Source of the DNA: Paenibacillus baekrokdamisoli
Lineage (GTDB): Bacteria > Bacillota > Bacilli > Paenibacillales > Paenibacillaceae
Assembly: GCF_003945345.1 (NCBI RefSeq)
Contig: NZ_AP019308.1
Location: forward strand, 3,596,001 to 3,660,000
Direction: 5' to 3'
Length of the DNA: 64,000 nucleotides
Positions 26,036 through 35,468 of this stretch are shown here, piece after piece. The notes below the pieces were generated by a model. The model was not told the DNA's origin and made no database searches. It saw only the letters and a list, made by a program, of their open reading frames with translations. A program made the translations under genes and the position numbers. Numbering within the stretch: the stretch's first letter is position 1; the number at the start of each line of letters is the position of its first letter.

Positions 26036-28432
26036 TTAATCTTCTCTAACGACTAACATATCCATATGTCTGCCTTCACGGAGCAGCTTCTTCACGATAT
26101 TATCGCTGAAATACCATAACAAGCGGCGAGCGCCCTGGGCAGGACAGCCGGATTGGCCGATAATAAGCTGCGTCGCTTGCAGCGATTCTGCAAGAGCGAG
26201 CAGCTTATCGGCAATGCTGCTGTCTGCGTCTCTTTGAATTAGATCGAATTGTCCACCGAAGCGTTCCGTCATTTTGCGAATATTGTCCATTTTGCTATCG
26301 GATTGATTATCTCGCCCTTGATGATTAGCAACATGCACAACATGCCATGCTGCCTTGAGCCTGTGCGCGATACGAAAACCATGCCGAACAAGACGGAGTG
26401 CCTTCTCACTATCAGATACACAGACAAGAATCATTTCCTTCCTCTGCAGCTGACCGCGAAGCGCGCTTTTGCGATCCCAGGCCTCCAGCCTTTCATCCAC
26501 GTCATCAGCAATTTCACGAAGTGCGAGCTCACGCAGGGCGATCAGATTGCCCAGCTTGAAGAAAGCGCCGAGTGCCTGCTCCACCTTTTCTTTGCTGTAA
26601 ATTCGTCCCTGCTGCAGACGCTGCTGAAGCATCTGAGGGGTGACATCAATTAATTCAACCTCATCAGCCAGCTGCAGAAGCCAGTCCGGCACCGTTTCAC
26701 GTACACGAACACCAGTCAGCTGCTCCACTCGGTCATTCAAGCTCTCCAAATGCTGCACATTCACGGTTGTCATGACGGATATACCTGCTTGAAGGATTCG
26801 CTGCACATCCTCATATCGCTTCTTATTTACACTGCCGGGAATATTGGTATGAGCCAGCTCATCAACCAGTACAACCTCTGGATTTCGCGCGATAATCGCA
26901 TCTGTATCCATCTCCTGAAGACTTGTTCCCCGATATTCCGTCTTCAGACGAGGAATAATGGTGAGCTCTCCAACTTGTTCAGCTGTTTCCTGTCGACCGT
27001 GTGTCTCAAGTAAGCCTATCACTGCATCCACACCCTTACGCAGCAGCTCATTGCCTTCACGCAGCATGGTGTAAGTCTTGCCAACTCCTGGAGCGGCGCC
27101 AATATAGACACGTAGCCTGCCTCGCTTAATCGCTTCAATTCGTTTCTCAACTTCATCCGCACTCAATCGACGGAACTGCTCTTCCTCTTTAAAGCTTATC
27201 CGCTTGGCCGGCATAATCCGCTCACCTTCATGCTCGGCGCGATCAGCAATGAAAAATAAATCCATTTGCGTCTTTCGGCTGAGCAGGCCCATAGCGATAG
27301 AGCCGTGGAACCATTCCTGCCACTTGCTCTGCTTGGAGTGACCAAGCACAATGCGGGTAACCCCCTTATGATGAGCAAATTCAACAAGCTCATCTGGGAG
27401 TGAGCGTTTCATGCGGATAGGGAGCTCATGGTGCTCGGCACCGATTTTGTCAGCCAGCTTTAAAATCGCTCTTCGAAATGAAGACTGTTCTTTGGTTAGC
27501 TCTGCGCCTTTCTTCATAAAGGTGACGGATAACAAATCCCCATTCAGCCTTCTAGCTATTTGTTGACCGCGCCGCAAATGAATCGAGCCGTTCCAATGAT
27601 ATTGAGTAAGTATAAGAATTCGCTCTGTTGCTCCAGATGGCCCAATCAGTCCGAGCCGTTCTCTATGCTTCTCGAGTGTATCATTGACATCCTCGGCTAC
27701 AAGCCGGAGCGTTAGCTCCCTAAGAACACCTAAGTTGCCACGTTTGAACAAGGCTTGATCCGAGCCGCTTCGGCTGCCAATAATACCTTCTTCCATTCGC
27801 TGCAGCATCGTTTCGGGAGATACGTCAACAAGCTGAACCTCATCGGCTAGCTCAAGCGTATCAGCTGGTACAGTTTCACTCGCGATGATTCCAGTTAGCT
27901 TATAAGCACGGTCACGAACATCAGCCAGTTCATATACGTTAACGGTTGTCATCACACTTATCCCATGATTAAGCAGAAATTTAATGTCATCCAGCCGCGT
28001 CGGAAACTTAGCTTCCGGTCTATTTCTATGCGCCAATCCGTCCACAAGGATAAGCTCTGGATTACGCTCCAGTAGTGCCTCCAGGTTCAAATCCTTTTGC
28101 TGGATGCCATCCTTCTCCCAATGAATGCTCGGCACCCGCTCAAGATCAGCGAGCTGCTTCACCGTTTCCGGCCTCTGCAAGGTCGAAACTGCGCAGATGA
28201 CAACGTCAATGCCCTGCTCCCGAAAGCTTTGCCCTTCCCGAAGCATTCGGTAAGTCTTGCCCGTACCGGTCATAGCGCCAATCCAGATTTTAAACCTTCC
28301 GCGATGGAGCCGCGAGATTGAGAGCAGCAGCTCCTCGGGTGTTTTTCGCTTGAATTGCAACTGAATCCAACTCCCCCATTGCCAGATCTTGCTTTGCACA
28401 AAGCATTGAACCTTGTTGCATGCAAGCAGCAA
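26036..28432 (-). CDS. KdpD-like tandem sensor protein without kinase domain
   Basis: This 798-aa protein has two successive copies of the KdpD N-terminal sensor plus a USP-like domain. Copy 1 has Walker A GAMTGTGKT (about residues 52-60) and Walker B LVDGLAH (129-135). Copy 2 has GAAPGVGKT (445-453) and LVDELAH (522-528). In copy 1 the conserved Glu of Walker B is Gly, suggesting it no longer hydrolyses ATP. USP-like domains lie at about 269-398 and 665-798. No transmembrane four-helix unit, DHp or HATPase domain follows, and no kdpE gene is present. The second USP-like domain has SDS exactly 20 residues before WHVVH, partly resembling the SxS-X20-FTAxY c-di-AMP motif known for S. aureus KdpD. 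The start is TTG at 28432, after AAGGAGAACC and 22 nt past kdpC; an upstream ATG at 28498 overlaps kdpC. Confidence 0.88.
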   Translation of the reverse strand: MLLACNKVQCFVQSKIWQWGSWIQLQFKRKTPEELLLSISRLHRGRFKIWIGAMTGTGKTYRMLREGQSFREQGIDVVICAVSTLQRPETVKQLADLERVPSIHWEKDGIQQKDLNLEALLERNPELILVDGLAHRNRPEAKFPTRLDDIKFLLNHGISVMTTVNVYELADVRDRAYKLTGIIASETVPADTLELADEVQLVDVSPETMLQRMEEGIIGSRSGSDQALFKRGNLGVLRELTLRLVAEDVNDTLEKHRERLGLIGPSGATERILILTQYHWNGSIHLRRGQQIARRLNGDLLSVTFMKKGAELTKEQSSFRRAILKLADKIGAEHHELPIRMKRSLPDELVEFAHHKGVTRIVLGHSKQSKWQEWFHGSIAMGLLSRKTQMDLFFIADRAEHEGERIMPAKRISFKEEEQFRRLSADEVEKRIEAIKRGRLRVYIGAAPGVGKTYTMLREGNELLRKGVDAVIGLLETHGRQETAEQVGELTIIPRLKTEYRGTSLQEMDTDAIIARNPEVVLVDELAHTNIPGSVNKKRYEDVQRILQAGISVMTTVNVQHLESLNDRVEQLTGVRVRETVPDWLLQLADEVELIDVTPQMLQQRLQQGRIYSKEKVEQALGAFFKLGNLIALRELALREIADDVDERLEAWDRKSALRGQLQRKEMILVCVSDSEKALRLVRHGFRIAHRLKAAWHVVHVANHQGRDNQSDSKMDNIRKMTERFGGQFDLIQRDADSSIADKLLALAESLQATQLIIGQSGCPAQGARRLLWYFSDNIVKKLLREGRHMDMLVVRED

Positions 28433-28454
28433 GGTTCTCCTTCTTGTAACTATT

Positions 28455-29069
28455 TTATTGACGAAGCGCCTGAAGCGCGATATTAAGCTTGAGAACATTT
28501 ATGCGCGGATCGCCGAATACCCCTAAACTACGGCCTTGCGTATGCGTATCGACCAGTTTAGTCAGCGTGTCTGCCGAAATGCCTGTCAGCTTGCTGATAC
28601 GTGGAATTTGCACAATTGCAGACTGTGGTGTTATATCCGGGTCAAGACCCGAGCCCGAGTTTGTCAGAAGTGCAATAGGTACCTGATCAATTGGAACATC
28701 CGGATTATTCTTCTTCCACTCTTCCATTGAAGCCTTTACTCGCTCTAGTAAAGCTGGGTTCGACGGTCCGTAGTTATTGGTTCCTGATGCCTCTGCTTTG
28801 TACTCGATACTGGATATACGTCCTTGGAAGAAGGATTGATCCGTGAAGGACTGGCCGATAAGCTCGGAACCGACCACATTCCCTTTGGCATCCTTAATCA
28901 AGCTGCCATCAGCCTGAAACGGGAAAAGCAGCTGCGCTGCCCCCGTACTAACAAGCGGATAAATAACTCCGCAGAGCAAAATAAATACGATACTAGCTCG
29001 AATCGCAACTGTCACGATCGGAACCCGCAGGTTAGCTTCACCACTGCTGTTTGAGATTGTATGCTGCAT
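28455..29069 (-). CDS. kdpC: Potassium-transporting ATPase subunit KdpC
   Basis: This 204-aa subunit has one N-terminal membrane helix ([20 protein letters not shown]). The conserved extracytoplasmic features are [42 protein letters not shown] and the C-terminal [14 protein letters not shown]. KdpC stabilises the KdpFABC complex. GGAGGGTC lies five bases upstream of the ATG. Unlike typical kdp operons, about 410 nt separate it from kdpB, filled by a palindromic repeat and a tandem repeat. Confidence 0.97.
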   Translation of the reverse strand: MQHTISNSSGEANLRVPIVTVAIRASIVFILLCGVIYPLVSTGAAQLLFPFQADGSLIKDAKGNVVGSELIGQSFTDQSFFQGRISSIEYKAEASGTNNYGPSNPALLERVKASMEEWKKNNPDVPIDQVPIALLTNSGSGLDPDITPQSAIVQIPRISKLTGISADTLTKLVDTHTQGRSLGVFGDPRINVLKLNIALQALRQ

Positions 29070-29088
29070 AATCTGACCCTCCTAAAAG

Positions 29089-29296
29089 TTTTTGCGTGGC
29101 TTTGCCTGATAAGCCGAAGAATGTGGCTTGATCAAGTAAAAACTACTTCGAAAGCATAGGCCAAGTTTTTGCGTGGCCTTGCCTGATAGCCGGGATATCC
29201 GGCACCTTCAAGTAAAAACTACTTCGAAAGCATAAGCCAAGTTTTTGCGCGGCTTTGCCTGATAAGCCGAGGAATGAGGCTTGATCAAGTAAAAAC
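29089..29296 (-). repeat. 77-bp tandem repeat in the kdpC leader, with covarying hairpins
   Basis: There are units of 77 and 76 bp plus a partial third (29089-29165, 29166-29241, 29242-29296). Each starts TTTTTGCG(T/C)GGC and contains AAGTAAAAACTACTTCGAAAGC. The inner stem is AAGCC/GGCTT in units 1 and 3 but GCCGG/CCGGC in unit 2, a compensatory change that supports an RNA hairpin. On the minus strand the array ends AAAACTTTTAGGAGGG, running into the kdpC ribosome binding site, as in the 22.8-kb array. Confidence 0.85.
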
Positions 29297-29335
29297 GGCT
29301 CAAAATCATAATCACTAATTGCCATCATGGATAAC

Positions 29336-29469
29336 CTAGCGAAGCGGACGGAATCGTTCTGAAGAAGCGGCAGCGTTCGCCTTTGTCTCCGGATTTCTAC
29401 CCTTAAGGGATAGAATCAAGAAATAGGGAGACAACAGCGATCGTAAGAATGATCCGTCCGCGCAGCGGG
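29336..29469 (-). repeat. Dispersed palindromic repeat, copy C, inside the kdp operon
   Basis: This is a full copy in inverse orientation to A and B: AGCGAAGCGGACGGAATCG at the left, GATCCGTCCGCGCAGCGGG at the right, with centre TTTCTACCCTTAAGGGATAG. It lies between the kdpB stop and the kdpC tandem repeat, so it would be transcribed as part of the kdp messenger. Confidence 0.88.
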
Positions 29470-29481
29470 TTTTTCCCACCT

Positions 29482-31515
29482 CTACACCCATAAATGCACA
29501 AGCATATCAATCAACTTAATACCCGCAAACGGTGCGAGGACTCCACCAAGACCGTAGATGAGCAGGTTGCGGCTAAGCAGCTTCATAGAGCTCATCGGCT
29601 TATAGGCAACGCCCTTCATCGCAAGAGGGATAAGCAGCGGTATGATGATAGCATTGAAAATAAGTGCCGAGAGAATCGCTGACATCGGCGAGCCAAGCCG
29701 CATCACATTCAGTGCGCTCATAGCTGGAATGGCTACCATGAACATAGCGGGTATGATTGCAAAATATTTGGCTACGTCATTAGCAATACTAAAGGTTGTT
29801 AATGCACCGCGGGTCATGAGCAGCTGCTTACCAATTGCTACAACCTCTATAATCTTGGATGGATCGGAATCTAGATCGATCATGTTTGCCGCTTCTTTCG
29901 CAGCATTCGTGCCGCTGTTCATTGCAAGACCCACATCTGCTTGCGCAAGAGCCGGCGCATCATTCGTACCGTCCCCGGTCATCGCAACGAGCTTGCCCTC
30001 CGCCTGTTCGCGGCGGATGACGGCGATTTTATCCTCCGGCTTACTCTCCGCGATGAAATCATCAACGCCCGCTTCTCTAGCAATCGTCGCAGCAGTTAAT
30101 GGATTATCACCCGTACACATGACCGTGCGAATCCCCATACTCCGAAGCTGCTCGAAGCGTTCTTTCATACCCGGCTTCACCGTATCCTTCAGATAGATGA
30201 GCCCAAATATTCGGGAATCTACAGCTACCGCAAGGGGCGTACCGCCTGCAGAAGCAATTCGGTTCGTCTCCTGCATCAAGCTTTCCGGGATCTCTCCCCC
30301 TTGTGCCAGTACCCACTGCCGTACCGCATCGACAGAGCCTTTTCTTACATGACGGCCATCCGTCAAATCAATTCCACTCATTCGAGTCTCCGCTTTAAAC
30401 TCAATAAAGCTTCCACCTTCTGTAAGAGCATTGTCGTAAGATAGTCCTTGAAGCTTCATCAGCTCCAGCACCGATCTTCCTTCTGGCGTTTCATCCTTCA
30501 CAGAGCTGATCGCGGCCCATGCCGCAAGCTCCTGTACATCTGCCTGACCGACTGGAGCAAATTCGCTCGCCATGCGGTTCCCGAAGGTGATCGTTCCTGT
30601 TTTATCCAGAATCATTGTGTTGATATCACCAGCGGCTTCAACTGCTTTTCCCGACATGGCGAGAACGTTAAACTGCGTAACCCGGTCCATACCGGCAATA
30701 CCAATCGCAGAGAGCAAGCCTCCGATTGTCGTAGGAATGAGACATACCAGCAATGCAATTAACACTGGAATTTCGATATGAACACCAACATAATCCGCAA
30801 TGGGTGCCAGCGTCACAACAACAAGCAGGAAGATAATCGTCAGGCTGGTAAGAAGCGTATTTAGCGCGATTTCGTTCGGCGTTTTCTGACGCTTCGCCCC
30901 TTCGACGAGTGAGATCATCCGGTCGATAAAGGATTCTCCTGGATCACTAGTAATCCTTACAACAATGCGATCACTGACTACCTTCGTACCACCCGTAACG
31001 GAGCAGAAGTCACCGCCCGCTTCTTTGATCACTGGAGCAGACTCACCCGTAATCGCCGATTCATCGACTGAGGCAAGCCCTTCGATGACTTCTCCATCGC
31101 CGGGAATCATTTCACCCTGCTCAACGACAACCCGATCGCCCTTGCGAAGCTCCGCTGCCAATACGATCACGATTTTACTATCAACTAGCTTGTTGGCAGC
31201 TACTTCTCGCTTCGAGCTCTTCAAGGAATCGGCCTGTGCTTTTCCCCGTCCTTCCGCCAAGGCTTCTGCGAAGTTAGCGAATAGAAGCGTAAACAGAAGC
31301 GTGAAGAATACGGTGAGATTAAAGCCAAGCCGGCCCTCGGTTCCGAAGTAACCTGGGAACATCGTCAGGAGCAGAACAACGATTGTGCCGATTTCTACGA
31401 CGAACATAACTGGATTTCTCATCATCACTTTGGGATTCAACTTGACGACACTATCGATAACCGCTTGCCCCACAATTTCACGTGTCAGCAGCTTTTTACG
31501 TTGTTGATTCATCAT
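29482..31515 (-). CDS. kdpB: Potassium-transporting P-type ATPase subunit KdpB
   Basis: This 677-aa catalytic subunit has the phosphorylation motif [10 protein letters not shown], the actuator loop ITGESAPV, the nucleotide-binding KGSVDAV region, and [17 protein letters not shown]. It lacks the long N-terminal metal-binding domains of other P1 ATPases, as expected for KdpB. It pumps K+ together with KdpA. Its likely ATG at 31515 follows GAGGTG at six bases. The kdpA stop lies within this same ribosome-binding region, so the genes are tightly coupled. Confidence 0.97.
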   Translation of the reverse strand: MMNQQRKKLLTREIVGQAVIDSVVKLNPKVMMRNPVMFVVEIGTIVVLLLTMFPGYFGTEGRLGFNLTVFFTLLFTLLFANFAEALAEGRGKAQADSLKSSKREVAANKLVDSKIVIVLAAELRKGDRVVVEQGEMIPGDGEVIEGLASVDESAITGESAPVIKEAGGDFCSVTGGTKVVSDRIVVRITSDPGESFIDRMISLVEGAKRQKTPNEIALNTLLTSLTIIFLLVVVTLAPIADYVGVHIEIPVLIALLVCLIPTTIGGLLSAIGIAGMDRVTQFNVLAMSGKAVEAAGDINTMILDKTGTITFGNRMASEFAPVGQADVQELAAWAAISSVKDETPEGRSVLELMKLQGLSYDNALTEGGSFIEFKAETRMSGIDLTDGRHVRKGSVDAVRQWVLAQGGEIPESLMQETNRIASAGGTPLAVAVDSRIFGLIYLKDTVKPGMKERFEQLRSMGIRTVMCTGDNPLTAATIAREAGVDDFIAESKPEDKIAVIRREQAEGKLVAMTGDGTNDAPALAQADVGLAMNSGTNAAKEAANMIDLDSDPSKIIEVVAIGKQLLMTRGALTTFSIANDVAKYFAIIPAMFMVAIPAMSALNVMRLGSPMSAILSALIFNAIIIPLLIPLAMKGVAYKPMSSMKLLSRNLLIYGLGGVLAPFAGIKLIDMLVHLWV

Positions 31516-31520
31516 TACAT

Positions 31521-33200
31521 TCACCTCAGCGTCAGAAATTCAGCAACAGGGCCTAGGGCAATAACCGGCAGGAACGTTAAAGCGCCAATTAATACGACGG
31601 TTCCAACAAGAATGGCTGTGAATAGCACATTATCGGTGCGGAACGTGCCTATGGTCTCTGGAACTGTCGATTTTCGTACAAGCGATCCAGCTACAGCAAG
31701 CATAGCAATCATGGAGATATAACGGCCAAAGAACATAACAAGACCGGTCGTAATATTCCAGAACGGCGTATTATCTCCTAATCCCTCAAACCCGGAGCCG
31801 TTATTGGCTGCCGATGAGGTGTACTCGTAGAGTACCTGAGAGATACCATGAAAGCCCGGATTGGAGATTGCGCCTTTACCTAGCTCTGTCAGGAATGCTA
31901 GCGCAGTCGGTGCTAAGATAATGAATGGATGCGCCAGAATCGCGATGGCGATAAGCTTCATCTCTCGAGGTTCGATTTTCCTACCAAGAAACTCTGGCGT
32001 TCTCCCGACCATCAAGCCGCATATAAACACACCAAGGATGGCATACATCAGCATATTGACAAGCCCCACACCTTTGCCGCCAAAAACAACATTCAGCATC
32101 ATCTCACCCAAAGCGCTCATGCCGCCCAGAGGTGTGAGAGTGTCATGCATATTATTGACCGAACCGGTTGTCGCCGCTGTCGTGACGGTTGTGAATAGTG
32201 CTGATTGGGCGATTCCGAAACGCACCTCTTTGCCTTCCATACTTCCTTGCGAAGCATCGATACTCAGCGCATTCAAAGCTGGATTGCCTGCTTTTTCAGA
32301 AATATAAGTAACCGATAAGAAGATAAGGAAAAGGCTCATCATGGCGGCGAAAATCACCCAGCCCTGCTTCTTATTGCGAGCAAATCGGCCATACATGTAC
32401 GGCAGCGAAGCTGGCAGCGCCCACATCGATAAGATCTCGATGACGTTCGTAAGCGGACTTGGATTCTCGAATGGATGAGCCGAATTGACTCCTAAGAAAC
32501 CGCCCCCATTCGTTCCGATATGTTTAATCGATTCCAAAGCAGCAACAGGTCCGATGGCGATTTGCTGAACAGCACCCTGAAGCGTATGAACAGTTAAGGT
32601 AGGATCCAACGTCTGCGGTACCTGAAGCGCCACAAGTACAAGTGTGATAATGAAAGAAAACGGAAGGAAGATTCGAGTATTTGCTTTAACGAAATCCTCG
32701 AAGAAGTTCCCAATAGTCAGCCCTTTGCTCGTGATCCCCCTGACGAATGCCACGGCTACTGAGAATCCTGAAGCCGCAGAAGTGAACATCATCATGGTAA
32801 TAACAACCATCTGTGTCAGATACGTCACGCCGCTCTCTCCGCTATAATGCTGAAGATTCGTATTGGTCATGAAGCTGATAATGGTATTGAAGCTAAGCGA
32901 CGCCTCCATATTGCCATTTCCGACTGGATTCAGAGGCAGTATACTCTGTACCCGAAGCAGCAAATAGCCGAGAACTACAAGTACGGCATTCATTGCGAGT
33001 AAGCTCAGCGCATAGACCTTCCAGGTCATACCCTGACGTTTATGCAGACCAATCAGCTTATAGATAAGTCTCTCTGTTCCTCCGAACAGTCGGTCTGTCC
33101 GATTCGCTTCATTCGAGAATACATGATAGACGTAGGTACCAAGCGGCTTCACAAGCAGCGCGAGAATGGCAATAACAATAACAATTTGCAAAATATCCAT
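31521..33200 (-). CDS. kdpA: Potassium-transporting ATPase K+-binding subunit KdpA
   Basis: This 559-aa membrane subunit has four repeated pore loops. Recognisable pieces are [46 protein letters not shown] and [12 protein letters not shown], which form the K+ selectivity filter of the SKT superfamily. About ten helices are predicted, and the length is normal. GGAGG precedes the ATG. It follows kdpF by 23 nt. Confidence 0.98.
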   Translation of the reverse strand: MDILQIVIVIAILALLVKPLGTYVYHVFSNEANRTDRLFGGTERLIYKLIGLHKRQGMTWKVYALSLLAMNAVLVVLGYLLLRVQSILPLNPVGNGNMEASLSFNTIISFMTNTNLQHYSGESGVTYLTQMVVITMMMFTSAASGFSVAVAFVRGITSKGLTIGNFFEDFVKANTRIFLPFSFIITLVLVALQVPQTLDPTLTVHTLQGAVQQIAIGPVAALESIKHIGTNGGGFLGVNSAHPFENPSPLTNVIEILSMWALPASLPYMYGRFARNKKQGWVIFAAMMSLFLIFLSVTYISEKAGNPALNALSIDASQGSMEGKEVRFGIAQSALFTTVTTAATTGSVNNMHDTLTPLGGMSALGEMMLNVVFGGKGVGLVNMLMYAILGVFICGLMVGRTPEFLGRKIEPREMKLIAIAILAHPFIILAPTALAFLTELGKGAISNPGFHGISQVLYEYTSSAANNGSGFEGLGDNTPFWNITTGLVMFFGRYISMIAMLAVAGSLVRKSTVPETIGTFRTDNVLFTAILVGTVVLIGALTFLPVIALGPVAEFLTLR

Positions 33201-33223
33201 GGACTAAACCTCCTGCTTGCAAG

Positions 33224-33301
33224 CTAGAACTTCTCGGGATTAATCAAAGCATAAATTAAATAAATGAAGAGGAGCAGCGCTACAATCAAAATGAAGGTCA
33301 T
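33224..33301 (-). CDS. kdpF: KdpF, 25-aa subunit of the Kdp ATPase
   Basis: This is a single hydrophobic helix of 25 aa starting MTFILIVALLLFIYL and ending ALINPEKF. The C-terminal NPEKF is the KdpF hallmark. KdpF stabilises KdpFABC. Its ATG overlaps the TGA of the small upstream frame (ATGA), so the two are translationally coupled. Its position directly before kdpA is canonical. Confidence 0.9.
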   Translation of the reverse strand: MTFILIVALLLFIYLIYALINPEKF

Positions 33302-33408
33302 GACGTTTCACTCCCCGTATTCTCAACTACTTTGTCGCAAAAGAATACAAAGCTTACGGCTACACCAAATCCACAGATTAATACAATAATCATCAGCGCA
33401 TCCATCAT
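33298..33408 (-). CDS. Small membrane protein preceding kdpF (about 36 aa)
   Basis: The peptide reads MMDALMIIVLICGFGVAVSF, followed by VFFCDKVVENTGSETS: one membrane helix then a CDK-containing tail. I recall short proteins of this type (helix then C-D/E-R/K) upstream of kdpF in other genomes but know no name. The start at 33408 follows GGGGGAG by nine bases; 33405 or 33414 is possible. A longer upstream reading would run through the riboswitch terminator and is not believed. Its stop overlaps the kdpF start. It may be an accessory Kdp subunit, which is inference. Confidence 0.65.
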   Translation of the reverse strand: MMDALMIIVLICGFGVAVSFVFFCDKVVENTGSETS

Positions 33409-33473
33409 TTCCATACACTCCCCCATCTCACTCATGAAAGGCTCTCTTCCTTCCTCACTCCAAAAAAGGGCAA

Positions 33474-33515
33474 CAAAAAAGAAGCCTACGGGTATAAGGA
33501 ACATACCCGTGGCTT
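33474..33515 (-). terminator. Riboswitch-controlled terminator of the kdp operon
   Basis: The minus strand reads GAAGCCACGGGTAT-GTTCCTT-ATACCCGTAGGCTTC, then TTTTTTG. It stands between the c-di-AMP riboswitch and the first kdp reading frames, the place for the expression platform. Confidence 0.9.
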
Positions 33516-33554
33516 CATGAATCCATAGCAAATCAAGCTATGGCAGCACGTCAC

Positions 33555-33740
33555 GTGTTCTGTCGCCTCTCCCTATACGCTTACGAGGTTAGCTGTCGGA
33601 TTCGGGCGTGAGAGTCGCCCTACGACTGGAAACATCCAGTTGATTCACCCCATGGCTGCTATGCAAACCGCGTTAACCGCGCCGCACGCTGCCTTTGGTT
33701 CCCCCGCTCCTTCGTGAGAAGGACTCAGCGATAAAGACAA
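33555..33740 (-). ncRNA. c-di-AMP riboswitch (ydaO/yuaA class)
   Basis: The minus strand carries the class hallmarks in order: CGCTGAGTCC, AGCGGGGGAACC, GGGGTGAATC, TAGGGCGACTCTC, CCCGAATCCGACAGCTAACC and TCGTAAGCG. A strong terminator follows about 40 nt downstream. In B. subtilis and relatives this riboswitch binds c-di-AMP and terminates transcription of K+ importers when c-di-AMP, and hence K+, is high. Here it leads the kdp operon. Confidence 0.95.
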
Positions 33741-33780
33741 TTACAATTACAATAACAATTACAATTACAAAAATAATTAC
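33737..33780. repeat. Hexanucleotide simple repeat (TTACAA)n, degenerate
   Basis: ACAATTACAATTACAATAAC and following units run directly upstream of the c-di-AMP riboswitch on its transcribed strand, so it may lie in the 5' leader or promoter spacer. The rest of 33781-34258 shows no gene I can support; a perfect CGGAGGCCTCCG dyad lies near 33857. Confidence 0.7.
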
Positions 33781-34258
33781 GAGCGCATGCATCGGATGCA
33801 TGGATTACCTCTAGACTACCTTGGAAATATCAGCTGTATTCCTTTTCCGGAGGCCTCCGTTGTAAGAACACGATAACTGCTGAAATGAATACTACTCCTG
33901 TCTCCATTCGCTGTAAAGCGAGAACGAAGCTGAAAAACGAGTGCTTAAACCCTGAATATGACAAAAATAAACGCTTACAAAGGGCCGCAGCTTCATGCTA
34001 CTCTCTCATTCGCGTGCATACGCCAATTCTCGAAAATAGTGTCTCCTATTTCACGTTCCGCACCACCGGAAGTGTCGTTCGGTATACGGATGTCTATATA
34101 GCGTCCGATGATCGAAATAAAAAGCTCTCTGGTTTCCCATCTCGAACCATATAACCGCTATCCGGGACCATAGTACTTCGTTTTATTGCTTTTTCTTTGA
34201 TCTTGTTTGTGTTTGGCATTAAACACATTTACGCGGTAATTGATAAAAATAAATGGGC

Positions 34259-34293
34259 AAAAAAAAAATGGCCGTCGAGATTTCTCGACAGCC
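34259..34293 (-). terminator. Orphan terminator on the minus strand
   Basis: GGCTGTCGAGAAATCTCGACGGCC is followed by ATTTTTTTTT on the minus strand. No minus-strand gene ends here now, so it may be left from a lost gene or block antisense reading into the kdp control region. Confidence 0.6.
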
Positions 34294-34467
34294 TGACGGC
34301 AATTTTAAGTTGCCATTTTATTTGTATTCATAGAAAAATCAATAAGAGCTATAGGTACATAATATTCTAATAATAAAATTAACATAAGTCTATTGTTTTT
34401 TTGGGATACCCTGTATATTTTCATTAAGCAACCGCGGTGTGAAAATAAGGAAAAGGAGATTAAAACA

Positions 34468-35331
34468 ATGGAACCATATTATTGGGATAGTAAAATTGAG
34501 TATTTGAAAAAATCGGTAAGTTTGTATTACAACGACGATTATATAAAATTTCTCGTCGATACGGTTTGGAAGATTAATGACCCCGTCCACATCATTGATT
34601 TTGGCTGCGGCTTTGGTCATATGGGACTTCGCTTGCTCCCCTTACTACCTGCTGGCTCGAAGTATACAGGCATTGATGAAGGTGTGAAACTTATCGACCA
34701 CGCACAAAATCTGTTTAAGGATTTACCATACGATACAGAATTTATACTCGAAGATTTTAATAACGTCATGTTTGAAAAAAAGTATGACATTGCTGTTTGT
34801 CATGGTGTATTGCTGCATATGACAGATCCGACGCTCTTACTAAAGAAGATGATTGATAGTGTGAAGAGTAAAGGAAAAGTTATCGCGTTTGAGCCTCATT
34901 GGATAGGCAATAATGCCAGTTTTCATTTTGAGGGTATTGAACAGTCTAGTGTCATACCTCTTGGTCAACTGCAGGAACTATTTGAGCGGGACGAAAAACG
35001 TACGGGGAAGGATGGCAACATCGGTCTGAAACTCCCCTTATATCTCAACCGTTTGGGATTACATGAAGTACAATGTAGAGTGAGCGATAAGGTGAATATA
35101 TACGATCCAAAAGTTGACAGTGAAAAAGCGTCTACGATTTATGAAGCGATGCAATTCAGCGACCCTGGTGATCGTGAATCTTATATAAATGCTCTATTAG
35201 ATCGTGGAATGTTAATTGAGGAGGCCGAACGGCAATACGAGGCTGAAAAGAATTTGTCACTAACATTTACTTCATCATTGGCTGCTACCTATGCAGCTGG
35301 TATGAAAATCACCTTTGGTACAGTAGAATAG
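34468..35331 (+). CDS. SAM-dependent class I methyltransferase
   Basis: This 287-aa protein has motif I HIIDFGCGFGHMGLRLLP (SAM glycine loop) and motif II YTGIDEG, with LEDFNNV and CHGVLLHMTDP placing the later strands. The substrate is unknown. The ATG at 34468 has AAGGAG nine bases upstream. It is the first of a run of small plus-strand accessory genes separated by the AACGGGCAG-type motif; the first motif follows 19 nt after its stop. Confidence 0.8.
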   Translation: MEPYYWDSKIEYLKKSVSLYYNDDYIKFLVDTVWKINDPVHIIDFGCGFGHMGLRLLPLLPAGSKYTGIDEGVKLIDHAQNLFKDLPYDTEFILEDFNNVMFEKKYDIAVCHGVLLHMTDPTLLLKKMIDSVKSKGKVIAFEPHWIGNNASFHFEGIEQSSVIPLGQLQELFERDEKRTGKDGNIGLKLPLYLNRLGLHEVQCRVSDKVNIYDPKVDSEKASTIYEAMQFSDPGDRESYINALLDRGMLIEEAERQYEAEKNLSLTFTSSLAATYAAGMKITFGTVE

Positions 35332-35349
35332 CTTAAATGGATTTCTATT

Positions 35350-35370
35350 GAACGGGCAGAATAGTTGGAA
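35350..35370 (+). repeat. Cassette-boundary motif, site 1
   Basis: GAACGGGCAGAATAGTTGGAA, between the methyltransferase and SDR genes. Member of a motif family of about twelve copies confined to 35.3-43.8 kb. Confidence 0.75.
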
Positions 35371-35468
35371 ATACAATTTGTGTTCCACGAATTAGAGAGC
35401 AACATTACAAAAGTCACCTTATGTTATAACTATAGTCGAACTGTTAGACACATGAGGAGATGAAAATA

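Noticed and set aside
22767..29296. CRISPR array.
   Set aside because: Units of 66-77 bp are directly adjacent without unique spacers, and no cas genes are present.
33408..33531. Upstream extension of the small frame before kdpF to 77 codons.
   Set aside because: It would run through the riboswitch terminator stem; the internal start with GGGGGAG is far better.
33885..34154. An 89-codon plus-strand frame between the kdp control region and the methyltransferase.
   Set aside because: No ribosome binding site, no recognisable domain and low-complexity composition; treated as chance.
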